From Mesorhizobium sp. SCN 65-20 (GTDB lineage Bacteria > Pseudomonadota > Alphaproteobacteria > Rhizobiales > Rhizobiaceae): DNA of 56,947 bases. Location of the stretch: contig MEEF01000009.1 in NCBI GenBank assembly GCA_001724355.1, forward strand, positions 1 through 56,947. Direction: 5' to 3'. Shown here one piece after another: positions 8,002 through 16,423 of the stretch (position 1 is the first letter of the stretch; each line of letters opens with the position of its first letter). Both the position numbers and the translations under genes were made by a program. Under the pieces are notes generated by a model that was not told the DNA's origin, searched no databases, and worked only from the letters and a program-made list of their open reading frames with translations.

Positions 8002-10335
8002 ATGGCAAAGGCGGACGCGTGGGGCGCGCCCGACGAGATTGCTGTTGTCCGACGCAGGCAGGCGCGTGGCGCTGGCCTGGCCGGCAACACACGTCTCATC
8101 GCCGAACCCGCCTATCGCCGTCTGCTCGCGGCAGAACCGCTGCTGCGCCGCTCCATCCCGACGCTGATCGTCATCTTCCTGCTGGTCGTCGCCGGCACGC
8201 GCTTCCTGTCGCTGATGGCGCTGCGGGACGACGTCGAACGCAACGCAAAGGCCATCCTAGCGCTCGCGGCGAACGACATGGTCAATTCGCTGATGCTGAG
8301 CGCTGCCGAAGGCGAGGCGCTGGCCACCGCCGGCCAGGAACTGGTCGAGGGACCGGTCAGGCAGGGCGCGATCAGCCGCAGTCACGTCATCGCGCTTACC
8401 GACCAGAATTTCCGCATCGTCGCGGTGAGCCCGCAATCGACAGGATGGCAGGGACAGTCGCTCGACGCGATCGTCACCGGTGGGCAGCCGCTGTTCATGT
8501 TCGGCGAAAGCGCCGGCGTCATGGACGTCCGGATCGGTGGGCAGGACTGGTTCGCCGCGGTCAGCCTGGCCGATGGCAAGCGCGCTGCAGCCGCCGCGCT
8601 GATTGCGCAGGATGCGGTATTCGCGGACTGGCGCAAGACGCTGTCGCTCAACGTCTCGCTGTTCGTGCTGACCGCAGGCGTGCTGATCGTCATCCTCTAT
8701 GCCTATTTCAGCCAGGCGGCGCGGGCCCAGACGGCCGATGCCATCTACCTGGAAGCGCATGAGCGCATCGATCTCGCGCTGGTGCGCGGCAAGTGCGGGC
8801 TCTGGGACTGGGACATGGTGCGGGGCAAGATGTACTGGTCGCGCTCGATGTACCAGTTGCTGGGCTACGAGGCCTGCGAGGCGATGCTGTCCTTTGGAGA
8901 GGTCGCACGCATCATCCATCCCGACGACGGCGACCTGTTCGAACTGGCCAACCAGGTCGTGGCGCGCCAGATCGACCATATCGACCGCATCTTCCGCATG
9001 CGCCATGCCGACGGCCACTGGGTCTGGATGCGGGCCCGCGCGCAGGTGGTCGACCCCGAGGCGCCCGAAATCCAGATGACCGGCATCGCCGTCGACATCA
9101 CCGAGCAGCGCCACCTCGCGCAGCGTTCGGAGGCGGCCGACCTCAGGCTGCGCACCGCAATCGAGAACATCACCGAATCCTTTGTCCTCTGGGACGCCAA
9201 CGACCGGCTGGTGATGTGCAACTCGAAGTACCAGCAGGACAATGGCCTCAGCGATCGCGACGTGCTGCCCGGCACCGCGCGCGAGGACCTCGAGGCCCAG
9301 ATGGTCGCCTTGATCTCGGAGCGGCGGCTTGCCAATGCCAACGGCCCGCGCGCCGGCGCGACCTATGAAAGGCAGCTCGCCGACGGCCGCTGGCTCCAGG
9401 TCAACGAACTCAAGACCCGCGACGGCGGCACGGTGTCGGTCGGTTCCGACATCACCCAGATCAAGCAGCACCAGGACAAGCTGATGGAGAGCGAGCGCCG
9501 GCTGATGGCGACGATCCACGACCTCAGCCTGGCGCGCCGCTCGGAAGAGGACCGCTCGCGCGAACTGGTCGATCTCAACCGCAAATACATGAAGGAAACC
9601 GAGCGCGCCGAGGCGGCCAACCGCGCCAAGTCGGAATTCCTCGCCAACATGTCACACGAGCTGCGGACGCCGCTGAACGCGGTCATTGGCTTCTCGGAAC
9701 TCATGGAAGGCAGGCTGTTCGGCCCGCTCGGGTCGCCGCGCTACGAGGAATATGCCCGCGACATCAACTCAAGCGGCAAGCACCTGCTCGGCGTCATCAA
9801 CGACATCCTCGACATGTCCAAGATCGAAGCCGGCCAGTTCTCGATCGACCGCGAGGAGATCGACCTCTGCCCGCTGATCCGCGAGACCGTACGCGTGGTG
9901 TCGCTGCAGGCGGCGCAGAAATCCATCACGGTCGAGACCCAGATCGCCGAGGAGATGATGCTGTTCGCCGACCGCCGGGCGGTCAAGCAGATCGCCATCA
10001 ACCTGCTCTCCAACGCGGTCAAATTCACGGGCGAAGGCGGGCGCATCACGATGCGCGCCCGCAATGCGTCGGGCGCCCTCACCCTCAGCATCGAAGACAA
10101 TGGCTGCGGTATCCCGAAGCACGCCCTGGCCAAGCTCGGCCGGCCGTTCGAACAGGTCCAGAACCAGTTCTCGAAGAGCCACGAAGGCTCGGGGTTGGGG
10201 CTGGCGATCTCGCGCTCGCTGGCCGAATTGCACGGCGGGGCGCTCAAGATCCGCTCGACCGAAGGCATGGGCACGATCGTTTCCGTCCGCATCCCAGTGC
10301 GCAAGGTGCTGCGCCCCATGCAGAAGGCCGCCTAG
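8002..10335 (+). CDS. pleC: PleC-type PAS sensor histidine kinase/phosphatase
   Basis: A 777-residue membrane kinase. The ATG at 8002 has GGGGAG 7 nt upstream; the ORF is open from 7936 but that start has no clear ribosome site. Two membrane helices (about residues 50-70 and 215-240) enclose a periplasmic domain. Then come two PAS domains (about 260-385 and 395-510), a coiled segment, HisKA with the phospho-acceptor H552 in ANMSHELRTPLNAVIGFS, and HATPase_c (NLLSNAVKFT, EDNGCGIP, GSGLGLAIS). Architecture, length and the HisKA type match PleC, which in alphaproteobacteria acts on DivK and PleD at the cell pole. The pepN-pleC-glnE neighbourhood, which I recall from Sinorhizobium, supports this. 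No response regulator is adjacent, as expected for PleC. Confidence 0.72.
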   Translation: MAKADAWGAPDEIAVVRRRQARGAGLAGNTRLIAEPAYRRLLAAEPLLRRSIPTLIVIFLLVVAGTRFLSLMALRDDVERNAKAILALAANDMVNSLMLSAAEGEALATAGQELVEGPVRQGAISRSHVIALTDQNFRIVAVSPQSTGWQGQSLDAIVTGGQPLFMFGESAGVMDVRIGGQDWFAAVSLADGKRAAAAALIAQDAVFADWRKTLSLNVSLFVLTAGVLIVILYAYFSQAARAQTADAIYLEAHERIDLALVRGKCGLWDWDMVRGKMYWSRSMYQLLGYEACEAMLSFGEVARIIHPDDGDLFELANQVVARQIDHIDRIFRMRHADGHWVWMRARAQVVDPEAPEIQMTGIAVDITEQRHLAQRSEAADLRLRTAIENITESFVLWDANDRLVMCNSKYQQDNGLSDRDVLPGTAREDLEAQMVALISERRLANANGPRAGATYERQLADGRWLQVNELKTRDGGTVSVGSDITQIKQHQDKLMESERRLMATIHDLSLARRSEEDRSRELVDLNRKYMKETERAEAANRAKSEFLANMSHELRTPLNAVIGFSELMEGRLFGPLGSPRYEEYARDINSSGKHLLGVINDILDMSKIEAGQFSIDREEIDLCPLIRETVRVVSLQAAQKSITVETQIAEEMMLFADRRAVKQIAINLLSNAVKFTGEGGRITMRARNASGALTLSIEDNGCGIPKHALAKLGRPFEQVQNQFSKSHEGSGLGLAISRSLAELHGGALKIRSTEGMGTIVSVRIPVRKVLRPMQKAA

Positions 10336-10440
10336 TGCATGACCCCGAAAATCGGAAACGATTTGCGGAAAGGATCATGCACAAACTCAAAGTGTTACAG
10401 CGTCCTTTGCGCGTCCAAAAGGACGCGCGGCGCTGTAAGG
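10335..10440. repeat. RIME-like pair of palindromic intergenic repeats
   Basis: Two imperfect palindromes side by side after pleC. The first (10335-10382) begins GTGCATGA and ends TCATGCAC around a CCGAAAATCGG core. The second (10396-10437) begins TACAGCG and ends CGCTGTA around GCGTCCAAAAGGACGCGC. This arrangement matches the short mosaic intergenic elements common in rhizobial genomes. Either palindrome would form a stable RNA hairpin, so the unit may also terminate pleC transcription. I see no second copy in the window. Confidence 0.7.
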
Positions 10441-10487
10441 CGCTCAGGACCGGCGACAAATGCGCCGCCGGTCCCACGAGCAGACTG

Positions 10488-10934
10488 CTACTGCATGGAC
10501 TTCCGGCCGTGCCCGCGCTGCATCTCGTCCCTGGCGATCTTGCCGTCGTCGTTGCGGTCGAACAGCGCGAACAGCTTCTTCTGCCGTGACTCGATCTCCG
10601 CCTTGGTCAGTGCACCGTCCCCGTCGGTATCGAAGCGCGCGACCATGCGCTGGGCTGCGCGCTCGGCGCGCATCCGCAGGATCTGGTCGGCGATCTCTGC
10701 CACCGTCATCTTGCCGTCGCCATTGCCATCCGCATTGGCGAAGCGCTGGTTCATGGCGGCGGCGAACTCGTCGAAGGTGACGTCGCCGCTCTTGTCGGCG
10801 TCGGCCCTTTCGAGGCGTTGAGCCGCCTTCATGCCGTCACCGCGCGGGCCGTTCTGCGCCGCGGCGAGCGACGACGTCGCCGCCGTTCCCGCAAGGGCGA
10901 GGAAGGCGATGGCGAACCTGGTGGATTTGCTCAT
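10488..10934 (-). CDS. Secreted EF-hand calcium-binding protein
   Basis: A 148-residue protein from the ATG at 10934, which follows an AAGGAG site; the ORF is open further upstream without support. A signal peptide is clear (MSKSTRFAIAFLALAGTAA...LAAAQ). Four EF-hand loops follow: DADKSGDVTFDE, DGNGDGKMTVAE, DTDGDGALTKAE and DRNDDGKIARDE. The ligand positions 1, 3, 5 and 12 are acidic or Asn/Ser, so calcium binding is likely. The protein is probably periplasmic. Calcium-binding proteins of this size are common in rhizobia; the target is unknown. It lies just downstream of glnE on the same strand, with 114 nt between. Confidence 0.88.
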   Translation of the reverse strand: MSKSTRFAIAFLALAGTAATSSLAAAQNGPRGDGMKAAQRLERADADKSGDVTFDEFAAAMNQRFANADGNGDGKMTVAEIADQILRMRAERAAQRMVARFDTDGDGALTKAEIESRQKKLFALFDRNDDGKIARDEMQRGHGRKSMQ

Positions 10935-11048
10935 GGGTAGTCTCCTTGTATCGGCACTGTGCGGCGCCAGACGTTCCCGCCTGGCTGCAAAATGCTCGAG
11001 CATCGTCACCCCCGATGCGAACCGGAACGCGAGAGGCCACTCGTCGCC

Positions 11049-14012
11049 TCACTTGCGCCCCGGACGTAGCAAACGGTCGAAATCACTCCTGACCTTTTGC
11101 GACGTCTCCTTGAGGTGCGCCTCCAGCACGCCGAAATCGGGCAGGTCGGTGACCGCAAGAAGCAGGTCCGACAGTCCCGGCGGAACGTCGTTCCGCTCGA
11201 ACGCACCGGTGAGGCACAGCCTCGTCATCTGTGTAATGGCCGAATAGAGCGCGTAGGCATCCACGAGATCCTGGCGGATCTGGGCATCGGCGAAGGCCGG
11301 TGCCAGGCGATGCAGGACCTCGGCCGTGCCGGTCGAATGCCCCTGCCCTTCCACCTGGCCGGTGAGCACCGCAACCTGGGCCAGGAATTCGAGATCGATC
11401 AACCCGCCGGAAATGAGCTTGATGTCCCACAGGTCGCGTGGCGGCTTCTCTTCCTCGATCAGCCGGCGCATGTCCCGCGCCTCGGCGGCCACCTTCGCGG
11501 CATCGCGCGGCAGCGCGATGATGGATGCCACCTCCGCCTCGACCTCGTCGCGCAGCGAGGGATCGCCGGCGATGGGCCGGGCGCGCGTCAGCGCCATGTG
11601 CTCCCAGGTCCAGGCGTCGGAGCGCTGGTACTTGCGGAAGGCTTCGATATGGGTCGCCACCGGCCCCTTGTTGCCCGAGGGGCGCAGCCGCAGGTCGAGT
11701 TCGTAGAGCACGCCTTCGGCCGTCGGAGCCGACACGGCGGCAATCAGGCGCTGGGTCATGCGCGCATAGTAGTGGGACGGGGCGAGTGGCCTGTCGCCGT
11801 CCGAATCCTCGGCGCTCTCGGCATGGTCGTAGAGCAGGATCAGGTCGACGTCGGATCCGGCCGTGAGTTCCCGGCTGCCGAGCTTGCCCATGCCGAGAAT
11901 GGTGACGCGGCCGCCCGGAACCTTGCCGTGGCGCTGGGCGAATTCCGACTGTACCGCATCCAGCGCGGCCTCGACGGTAAGGTCGGCGAGGTCCGAGAAG
12001 GCTCTTCCGGCGCGCGACGCGTCGATGGCGCCGGCCAGCAGGCGCACGCCGATCAGGAATTTCTGTTCGGCGGCGAAGATGCGCAGCCGGTCCAGCACAT
12101 CCTCGTAGAGGGTCGTGCTTTCGAGGAAGGCCGAAAGGCGCGCAGCGAGATAGTCGCGATCCGGGAGTTCGGACAACAGGGCCGGATCGAGCAGGCCGTC
12201 GAAGACGTGCGGCCGGCGGGTGATGATGCCCGCGAGCCGAGGGGCCGCACCCATGATGGTCGCCATCAGCTTGAGCAGCGCCGGGTTCGACTGCAGCAGC
12301 GAGAACAGCTGAATGCCGGCGGGAAGCCCCGCCAGGAACTCGTCGAAGCGCATCAGCGCCTCATCGGCCCGGCGGGTCTTGCCGAAGGCCTGGAGAAGCG
12401 CCGGCGTCAGTTCGGTGAGCCGCTCACGCGCCTCGGCCGACTGGGTGGCGCGATAGCGGCCGAAATGCCAGCTGCGGATCACCCGGCAGATGTCGCTCGG
12501 CCGCTGGAAGCCGAGTTGCCGCAGCGTGTGCAGCGTGTCGGGATCGTCGACGTCGCCGGTGAAGACGAGATTGCCGATGCCGGCCGAGAGTTCCGGCGCG
12601 GCCTCGAACAAGGCCGCGTAGTGACCCTCGACCTCCTGCAGCGAGGCGCGGAAGGCCTTCGAGAACGCATCGGCATCGGCAAAGCCGAGCATGTGGGCGA
12701 TGCGCGTCAGGCCCTCGTCGTCCTCGGGCAAGGTGTGCGTCTGCTCGTCGGCGACCATCTGGATCGCATGCTCGACGCGGCGCAGGAACCAGTACTGCCG
12801 TTCGAGCGCGTCGCGTGCCTCGGCGGTGATCCAGCCGCGGACGGCGAGCTGGTCGAGCATCGGCACGGTGGCCCTGCCGCGCAGTTCAGGGAAACGCCCG
12901 CCGGCGATCAGTTGCTGGGTCTGCACGAAAAACTCGATCTCGCGTATGCCGCCGCGGCCGAGCTTGACGTTGTGGCCCTTGACCGCCACTTCGCCGTGGC
13001 CCTTGTGGGCATGGATCTGGCGCTTGATCGAGTGGACGTCGGCGATGGCCGCGTAGTCCATGTACTTGCGCCACACATAGGGACGCAATTCCTTGAGAAA
13101 CGCCTCGCCCGCCGCGAGGTCGCCGGCCACCGGCCGCGCCTTGATCATCGCCGCCCGCTCCCAGTTCTGGCCGCGGCTCTCGTAGTAGTGCAGCGCCGCG
13201 TGGATGGAGATCGCCAGCGGCGTCGAGCCCGGATCGGGGCGCAGACGCAGATCGGTGCGGAAGACGTAGCCATGTTCGGTGCGGTCCTGCAGGATGCGCA
13301 CGAGGCGGCGTGTCAGGCGCGCAAACAGGTCGGTGGCTTCCAGCGGATCCATGATCGCCGGGGCCTCGGGATCGAAGAAGACGACAAGGTCGATGTCGGA
13401 GGAGAAGTTCAGCTCATGGGCGCCGAGCTTGCCCATGCCGAGCAGGATCCATCCCGAGCCGACGGAGGGATCCTTGGGGTCGGGCAGCCTGATTTTGCCC
13501 TGCCGATGTGCATCGCTCAGCAGGAAGTTTACCGCCGCACTGGTGCAAAGATCGGCAAGGTCGCTCAACCGCTTGACGCTCTGGGCCGCATCGGCCTCGC
13601 CGGCGAGATCGGCGAGCGCGATGAGGAAGTGCGCCTCCGACTTCAGCTTGCGCAGGCGCATCATCAGCGTGTTTTCGGCGACGTTCTCCTCGCGCGGCGC
13701 GGCCGCGATCGCCTCCCCAATGGCCTCAAGCCGCTCGTCGACGGTCTGATCGAACAGGCGATCGAGCATTTCCGGCTGCCTGCGGGCGCTGTCGCGCATG
13801 AATTCGGAGAGGTCGAGCACGGCGGCAAGGAAATCCTGGGCAGGTCCCTTCGCCTTCAGGAAGCGGGTGAGCCGGTCGAGCCCAGCGTCGCTGGCGACGC
13901 TCGCCAATTCGGACAGGTCGCTGCGAGCGTCGTCTGCGTTCAGCGGTGCGACCTGGGCCCGCGGCGCCAGACGCCATTCGGTCGCTGCCTTCCTGGCGGC
14001 CGCACTCTTCAT
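11049..14012 (-). CDS. glnE: Bifunctional glutamine synthetase adenylyltransferase/deadenylase
   Basis: A 987-residue protein, the normal length for GlnE. It has two nucleotidyltransferase domains: LLGMGKLGAHELNFSSDIDL near residue 190 (deadenylylating half) and ILGMGKLGSRELTAGSDVDL near residue 700 (adenylylating half). Each carries the G-S/G-S-D-x-D catalytic signature. GlnE adds or removes AMP on GlnA under control of the PII protein, adjusting ammonia assimilation. The gene follows the histidine-kinase gene with no gap (stop of kinase 14013, start 14012), so it is probably in the same transcript as the two-component pair. Confidence 0.97.
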   Translation of the reverse strand: MKSAAARKAATEWRLAPRAQVAPLNADDARSDLSELASVASDAGLDRLTRFLKAKGPAQDFLAAVLDLSEFMRDSARRQPEMLDRLFDQTVDERLEAIGEAIAAAPREENVAENTLMMRLRKLKSEAHFLIALADLAGEADAAQSVKRLSDLADLCTSAAVNFLLSDAHRQGKIRLPDPKDPSVGSGWILLGMGKLGAHELNFSSDIDLVVFFDPEAPAIMDPLEATDLFARLTRRLVRILQDRTEHGYVFRTDLRLRPDPGSTPLAISIHAALHYYESRGQNWERAAMIKARPVAGDLAAGEAFLKELRPYVWRKYMDYAAIADVHSIKRQIHAHKGHGEVAVKGHNVKLGRGGIREIEFFVQTQQLIAGGRFPELRGRATVPMLDQLAVRGWITAEARDALERQYWFLRRVEHAIQMVADEQTHTLPEDDEGLTRIAHMLGFADADAFSKAFRASLQEVEGHYAALFEAAPELSAGIGNLVFTGDVDDPDTLHTLRQLGFQRPSDICRVIRSWHFGRYRATQSAEARERLTELTPALLQAFGKTRRADEALMRFDEFLAGLPAGIQLFSLLQSNPALLKLMATIMGAAPRLAGIITRRPHVFDGLLDPALLSELPDRDYLAARLSAFLESTTLYEDVLDRLRIFAAEQKFLIGVRLLAGAIDASRAGRAFSDLADLTVEAALDAVQSEFAQRHGKVPGGRVTILGMGKLGSRELTAGSDVDLILLYDHAESAEDSDGDRPLAPSHYYARMTQRLIAAVSAPTAEGVLYELDLRLRPSGNKGPVATHIEAFRKYQRSDAWTWEHMALTRARPIAGDPSLRDEVEAEVASIIALPRDAAKVAAEARDMRRLIEEEKPPRDLWDIKLISGGLIDLEFLAQVAVLTGQVEGQGHSTGTAEVLHRLAPAFADAQIRQDLVDAYALYSAITQMTRLCLTGAFERNDVPPGLSDLLLAVTDLPDFGVLEAHLKETSQKVRSDFDRLLRPGRK

Positions 14013-15455
14013 CTATTCATCCTTCGATCCTGGAAACGTCATCAGGACCGATAATCCGGGATTGCCGGGCAGAAGATCAAGCCGGCCATTGTGAAACTTC
14101 ATCACTGCCTGCGCGAGGCTTAGGCCGAGGCCGGAGCCAGGCTGCGAGCGGCTCTTTTCCAGGCGCACGAAACGCTCCTTGGCACGCTTGCGGTCGGCTT
14201 CCTCGGGGATGCCCAGGCCGTTGTCGGAGACGGTCAGCCGGATCTCCTCACCAAGACGTTCCAGGGACACCGTCACGGCCGGGCTCTCTACCACGCCCGC
14301 GGAATATTTGATGGCATTGTCGACGACGTTGGACAGCGCCTGGGCGATCAGCTCGCGGTTGCCGTCGACCGCGAATTCTCCCGAAGCAACCGAGCCGAGG
14401 CCGACGCCGAGTTCCTCGGCCAGCGGCTCGTAGAGATCGACGACGTCGTGGACGACCTGGGCGAGGTCTATCCTGTCGGCGCTTTCCGCGGAGTAGCCGG
14501 CCTCGAGGCGCGAGATCATCAAGATGGCGTTGAATGTCCGGATGAGTTGGTCCGATTCCGAGATCGTCACCTCCAGCGCCTCGCGATAGTCCACCGACCG
14601 CTTCTTGCCCGACAGTGCCGCCTCGGCGCGATTGCGCAGGCGGGTGAGCGGCGTCTTGAGATCGTGGGCGATGTTGTCGGAGACCTGCTTCAGCCCCTCG
14701 TTGAGGTCGGCGATGCGCGCGAGCATGGTGTTGAGGTTTTCGGACAGGCGATCAAACTCATCGCCCGCGCCGGTGACCGGAAGCCGGCCAGTGAGGTCAC
14801 CGCCCATGATGCGGCTGCTCGCCTCGGACACGCTGTCGATCCGCTTCAGCGCGCGGCGGCCGACGAAGTACCAGATCAAGAGGCCGCCAAGAGCCATCAT
14901 GCCCAGCGCGAGCATGAGAGAGCGCTGGACGACGCTGCGGAACCGCTCCGGCTCGCCGAGGTCGCGCCCGACCATCAGGATCATCTGGTTCGGCAGGCGC
15001 AGCACGACAGCGATGGCGTTGTGCCCCACAGTCGCGACGGTCGCGGCGGGGTCACCGGCAGGAATCTCTCCACGACGGCCTTCGCCGAAGCGCTCATAGG
15101 AGAACGGCAGCTCGGTCCATCCCTCGCGCTCGAGAACCCCTGGCTGGATGCTCTCGACGTTGCCGGAAAGGATGCGGCCGTTGGGATCGGCGAGGAGATA
15201 GAGGTTGGCGCCCGGCTGCCGCGAGCGCTGCCCCACCACCCGGACAAGCACGGGGATGCCGCCGCGCTGGTAGGCCTGCGCAAGGCTCGCCACCTCCTCG
15301 TTGATGGTGTCCTGGGTCTGCGCCAGCAGCATGCGTGCCGAAAGCGACGTCATGTAGAAGACGAGGAGGATGGCGCAGAGCGCGAAAAGCAACAGGTAGA
15401 GCGCGGAAAGCCGCGCTGCCGTCGTCTTCATGATGGCAGGCAGGCCGAGCGACAT
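14013..15455 (-). CDS. HAMP-domain sensor histidine kinase
   Basis: A 480-residue kinase with two membrane helices (about residues 15-38 and 170-195) bounding a periplasmic sensor region. A HAMP domain follows (about 195-250), then HisKA with NIAHDLKTPLTRLRNRAE and HATPase_c (ALSNVVDNAIKYS, SDNGLGIPEE, GSGLGLSLAQ). Its first ATG overlaps the stop codon of the response-regulator gene (TGATG), so the pair is translationally coupled. A second ATG eight codons in is possible. The order degP, regulator, kinase, glnE is a known rhizobial arrangement; the stimulus is unknown, though envelope stress would fit the neighbouring Do-like protease. Confidence 0.9.
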   Translation of the reverse strand: MSLGLPAIMKTTAARLSALYLLLFALCAILLVFYMTSLSARMLLAQTQDTINEEVASLAQAYQRGGIPVLVRVVGQRSRQPGANLYLLADPNGRILSGNVESIQPGVLEREGWTELPFSYERFGEGRRGEIPAGDPAATVATVGHNAIAVVLRLPNQMILMVGRDLGEPERFRSVVQRSLMLALGMMALGGLLIWYFVGRRALKRIDSVSEASSRIMGGDLTGRLPVTGAGDEFDRLSENLNTMLARIADLNEGLKQVSDNIAHDLKTPLTRLRNRAEAALSGKKRSVDYREALEVTISESDQLIRTFNAILMISRLEAGYSAESADRIDLAQVVHDVVDLYEPLAEELGVGLGSVASGEFAVDGNRELIAQALSNVVDNAIKYSAGVVESPAVTVSLERLGEEIRLTVSDNGLGIPEEADRKRAKERFVRLEKSRSQPGSGLGLSLAQAVMKFHNGRLDLLPGNPGLSVLMTFPGSKDE

Positions 15456-16129
15456 CAGCCGGCCTTGAGCATGTATCCGGCGCCGCGGATCGTATGCAGG
15501 ATCGGCGTATCGAAGCCCTTCTCGATCTTGCTGCGCAGCCGGGAGACGTGGACGTCGATCACGTTGGTCTGCGGATCGAAGTGATAGTCCCAGACGTTCT
15601 CGAGCAGCATGGTGCGCGTGACGACCTGGCCGGCATGGCGCATCAGATACTCCAGCAGCCGGAACTCGCGCGGCTGGAGCGTGATCTCCTGGCCAGCGCG
15701 CCTGGCGGAATGGGCGAGCCTGTCGAGCTCTAGGTCGCCGACGCGATAGACCGTTTCCGATTCCCGGGCCGGCGCCCGGCGGTTGAGCACCTCGACGCGC
15801 GCCAAAAGTTCGGAGAAGGCGTAGGGCTTGGTCAGATAGTCGTCGCCGCCGGCACGCAGGCCCGTGACCCTGTCGTCGACCTCGCCCAGTGCGGACAGGA
15901 TGAGTACCGGGGTCGTGTTGCCGCGCGATCGCAGCCCGGCGATCACGGAAAGGCCGTCGCGCCGTGGCAACATGCGGTCGACGACCATGACGTCGTATTC
16001 GCCGGCATCTGCCAGCGCGAAACCGGAATCGCCGTCACCTGCGACATGCGCGGTATGGCCGGCTTCGCCGAAGGCCTTCTGCAGATAGTCGGCAGCCTCG
16101 CGGTCGTCTTCGATGACGAGAATCTTCAT
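15455..16129 (-). CDS. OmpR/PhoB-family response regulator
   Basis: A 224-residue regulator starting MKILVIEDDREAADYL at the ATG 16129; an extended start at 16171 adds 14 residues that are not receiver-like. Receiver domain about 1-115, with acidic pocket EDD, phospho-acceptor Asp in VMVVDRMLPRRDG and the Lys in LTKPYAFSELLARVE. The winged-helix DNA-binding domain covers about 125-220 (LQPREFRLLEYLMRHAGQVV, VIDVHVSRLRSKIE). Its cognate kinase is the overlapping downstream gene. Confidence 0.93.
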   Translation of the reverse strand: MKILVIEDDREAADYLQKAFGEAGHTAHVAGDGDSGFALADAGEYDVMVVDRMLPRRDGLSVIAGLRSRGNTTPVLILSALGEVDDRVTGLRAGGDDYLTKPYAFSELLARVEVLNRRAPARESETVYRVGDLELDRLAHSARRAGQEITLQPREFRLLEYLMRHAGQVVTRTMLLENVWDYHFDPQTNVIDVHVSRLRSKIEKGFDTPILHTIRGAGYMLKAG

Positions 16130-16291
16130 GGCGCCGTTATACGCGATTTTGGAGGATGTCAGAGACGACATGTCGTTGCCTTCCCGAATTTGGAGCCGCT
16201 CGCCCGAGGGGCAGGAAGGAAACTCCAGAAACTTGCGCGCATCGAAGCGAAGGACCCCGCCCAGAGCCCTCGCCCCGATGCGCTGAAGTAG

Positions 16292-16318
16292 CAGCGGGAT
16301 CTTGGGAATCCCGCTGCC
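16292..16318. promoter_or_regulatory. Perfect 10-bp stem hairpin between degP and the two-component genes
   Basis: GCAGCGGGAT (16292-16301) pairs with ATCCCGCTGC (16309-16318) around a 7-nt loop. No run of T follows on the minus strand, so a classical terminator is doubtful. It could be an RNA-processing or partial attenuation site separating degP from the downstream regulator. The rest of the 294-bp gap shows no gene. Confidence 0.4.
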
Positions 16319-16423
16319 GCCAGGCCGGATGCGACGAGTGACAGACTATCCGGCACCGTATTCTCTCGTCGCGACAGCTCGGGGGTGATGCAGCTGCGCG
16401 ACGGGAGAAACTGCTAGGCTCGA

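Noticed and set aside
11097..14054. 985-codon open frame antisense to glnE
   Set aside because: The opposite strand carries clear GlnE motifs throughout. The frame is a GC-bias shadow with His/Arg/Gly-rich, domain-free translation.
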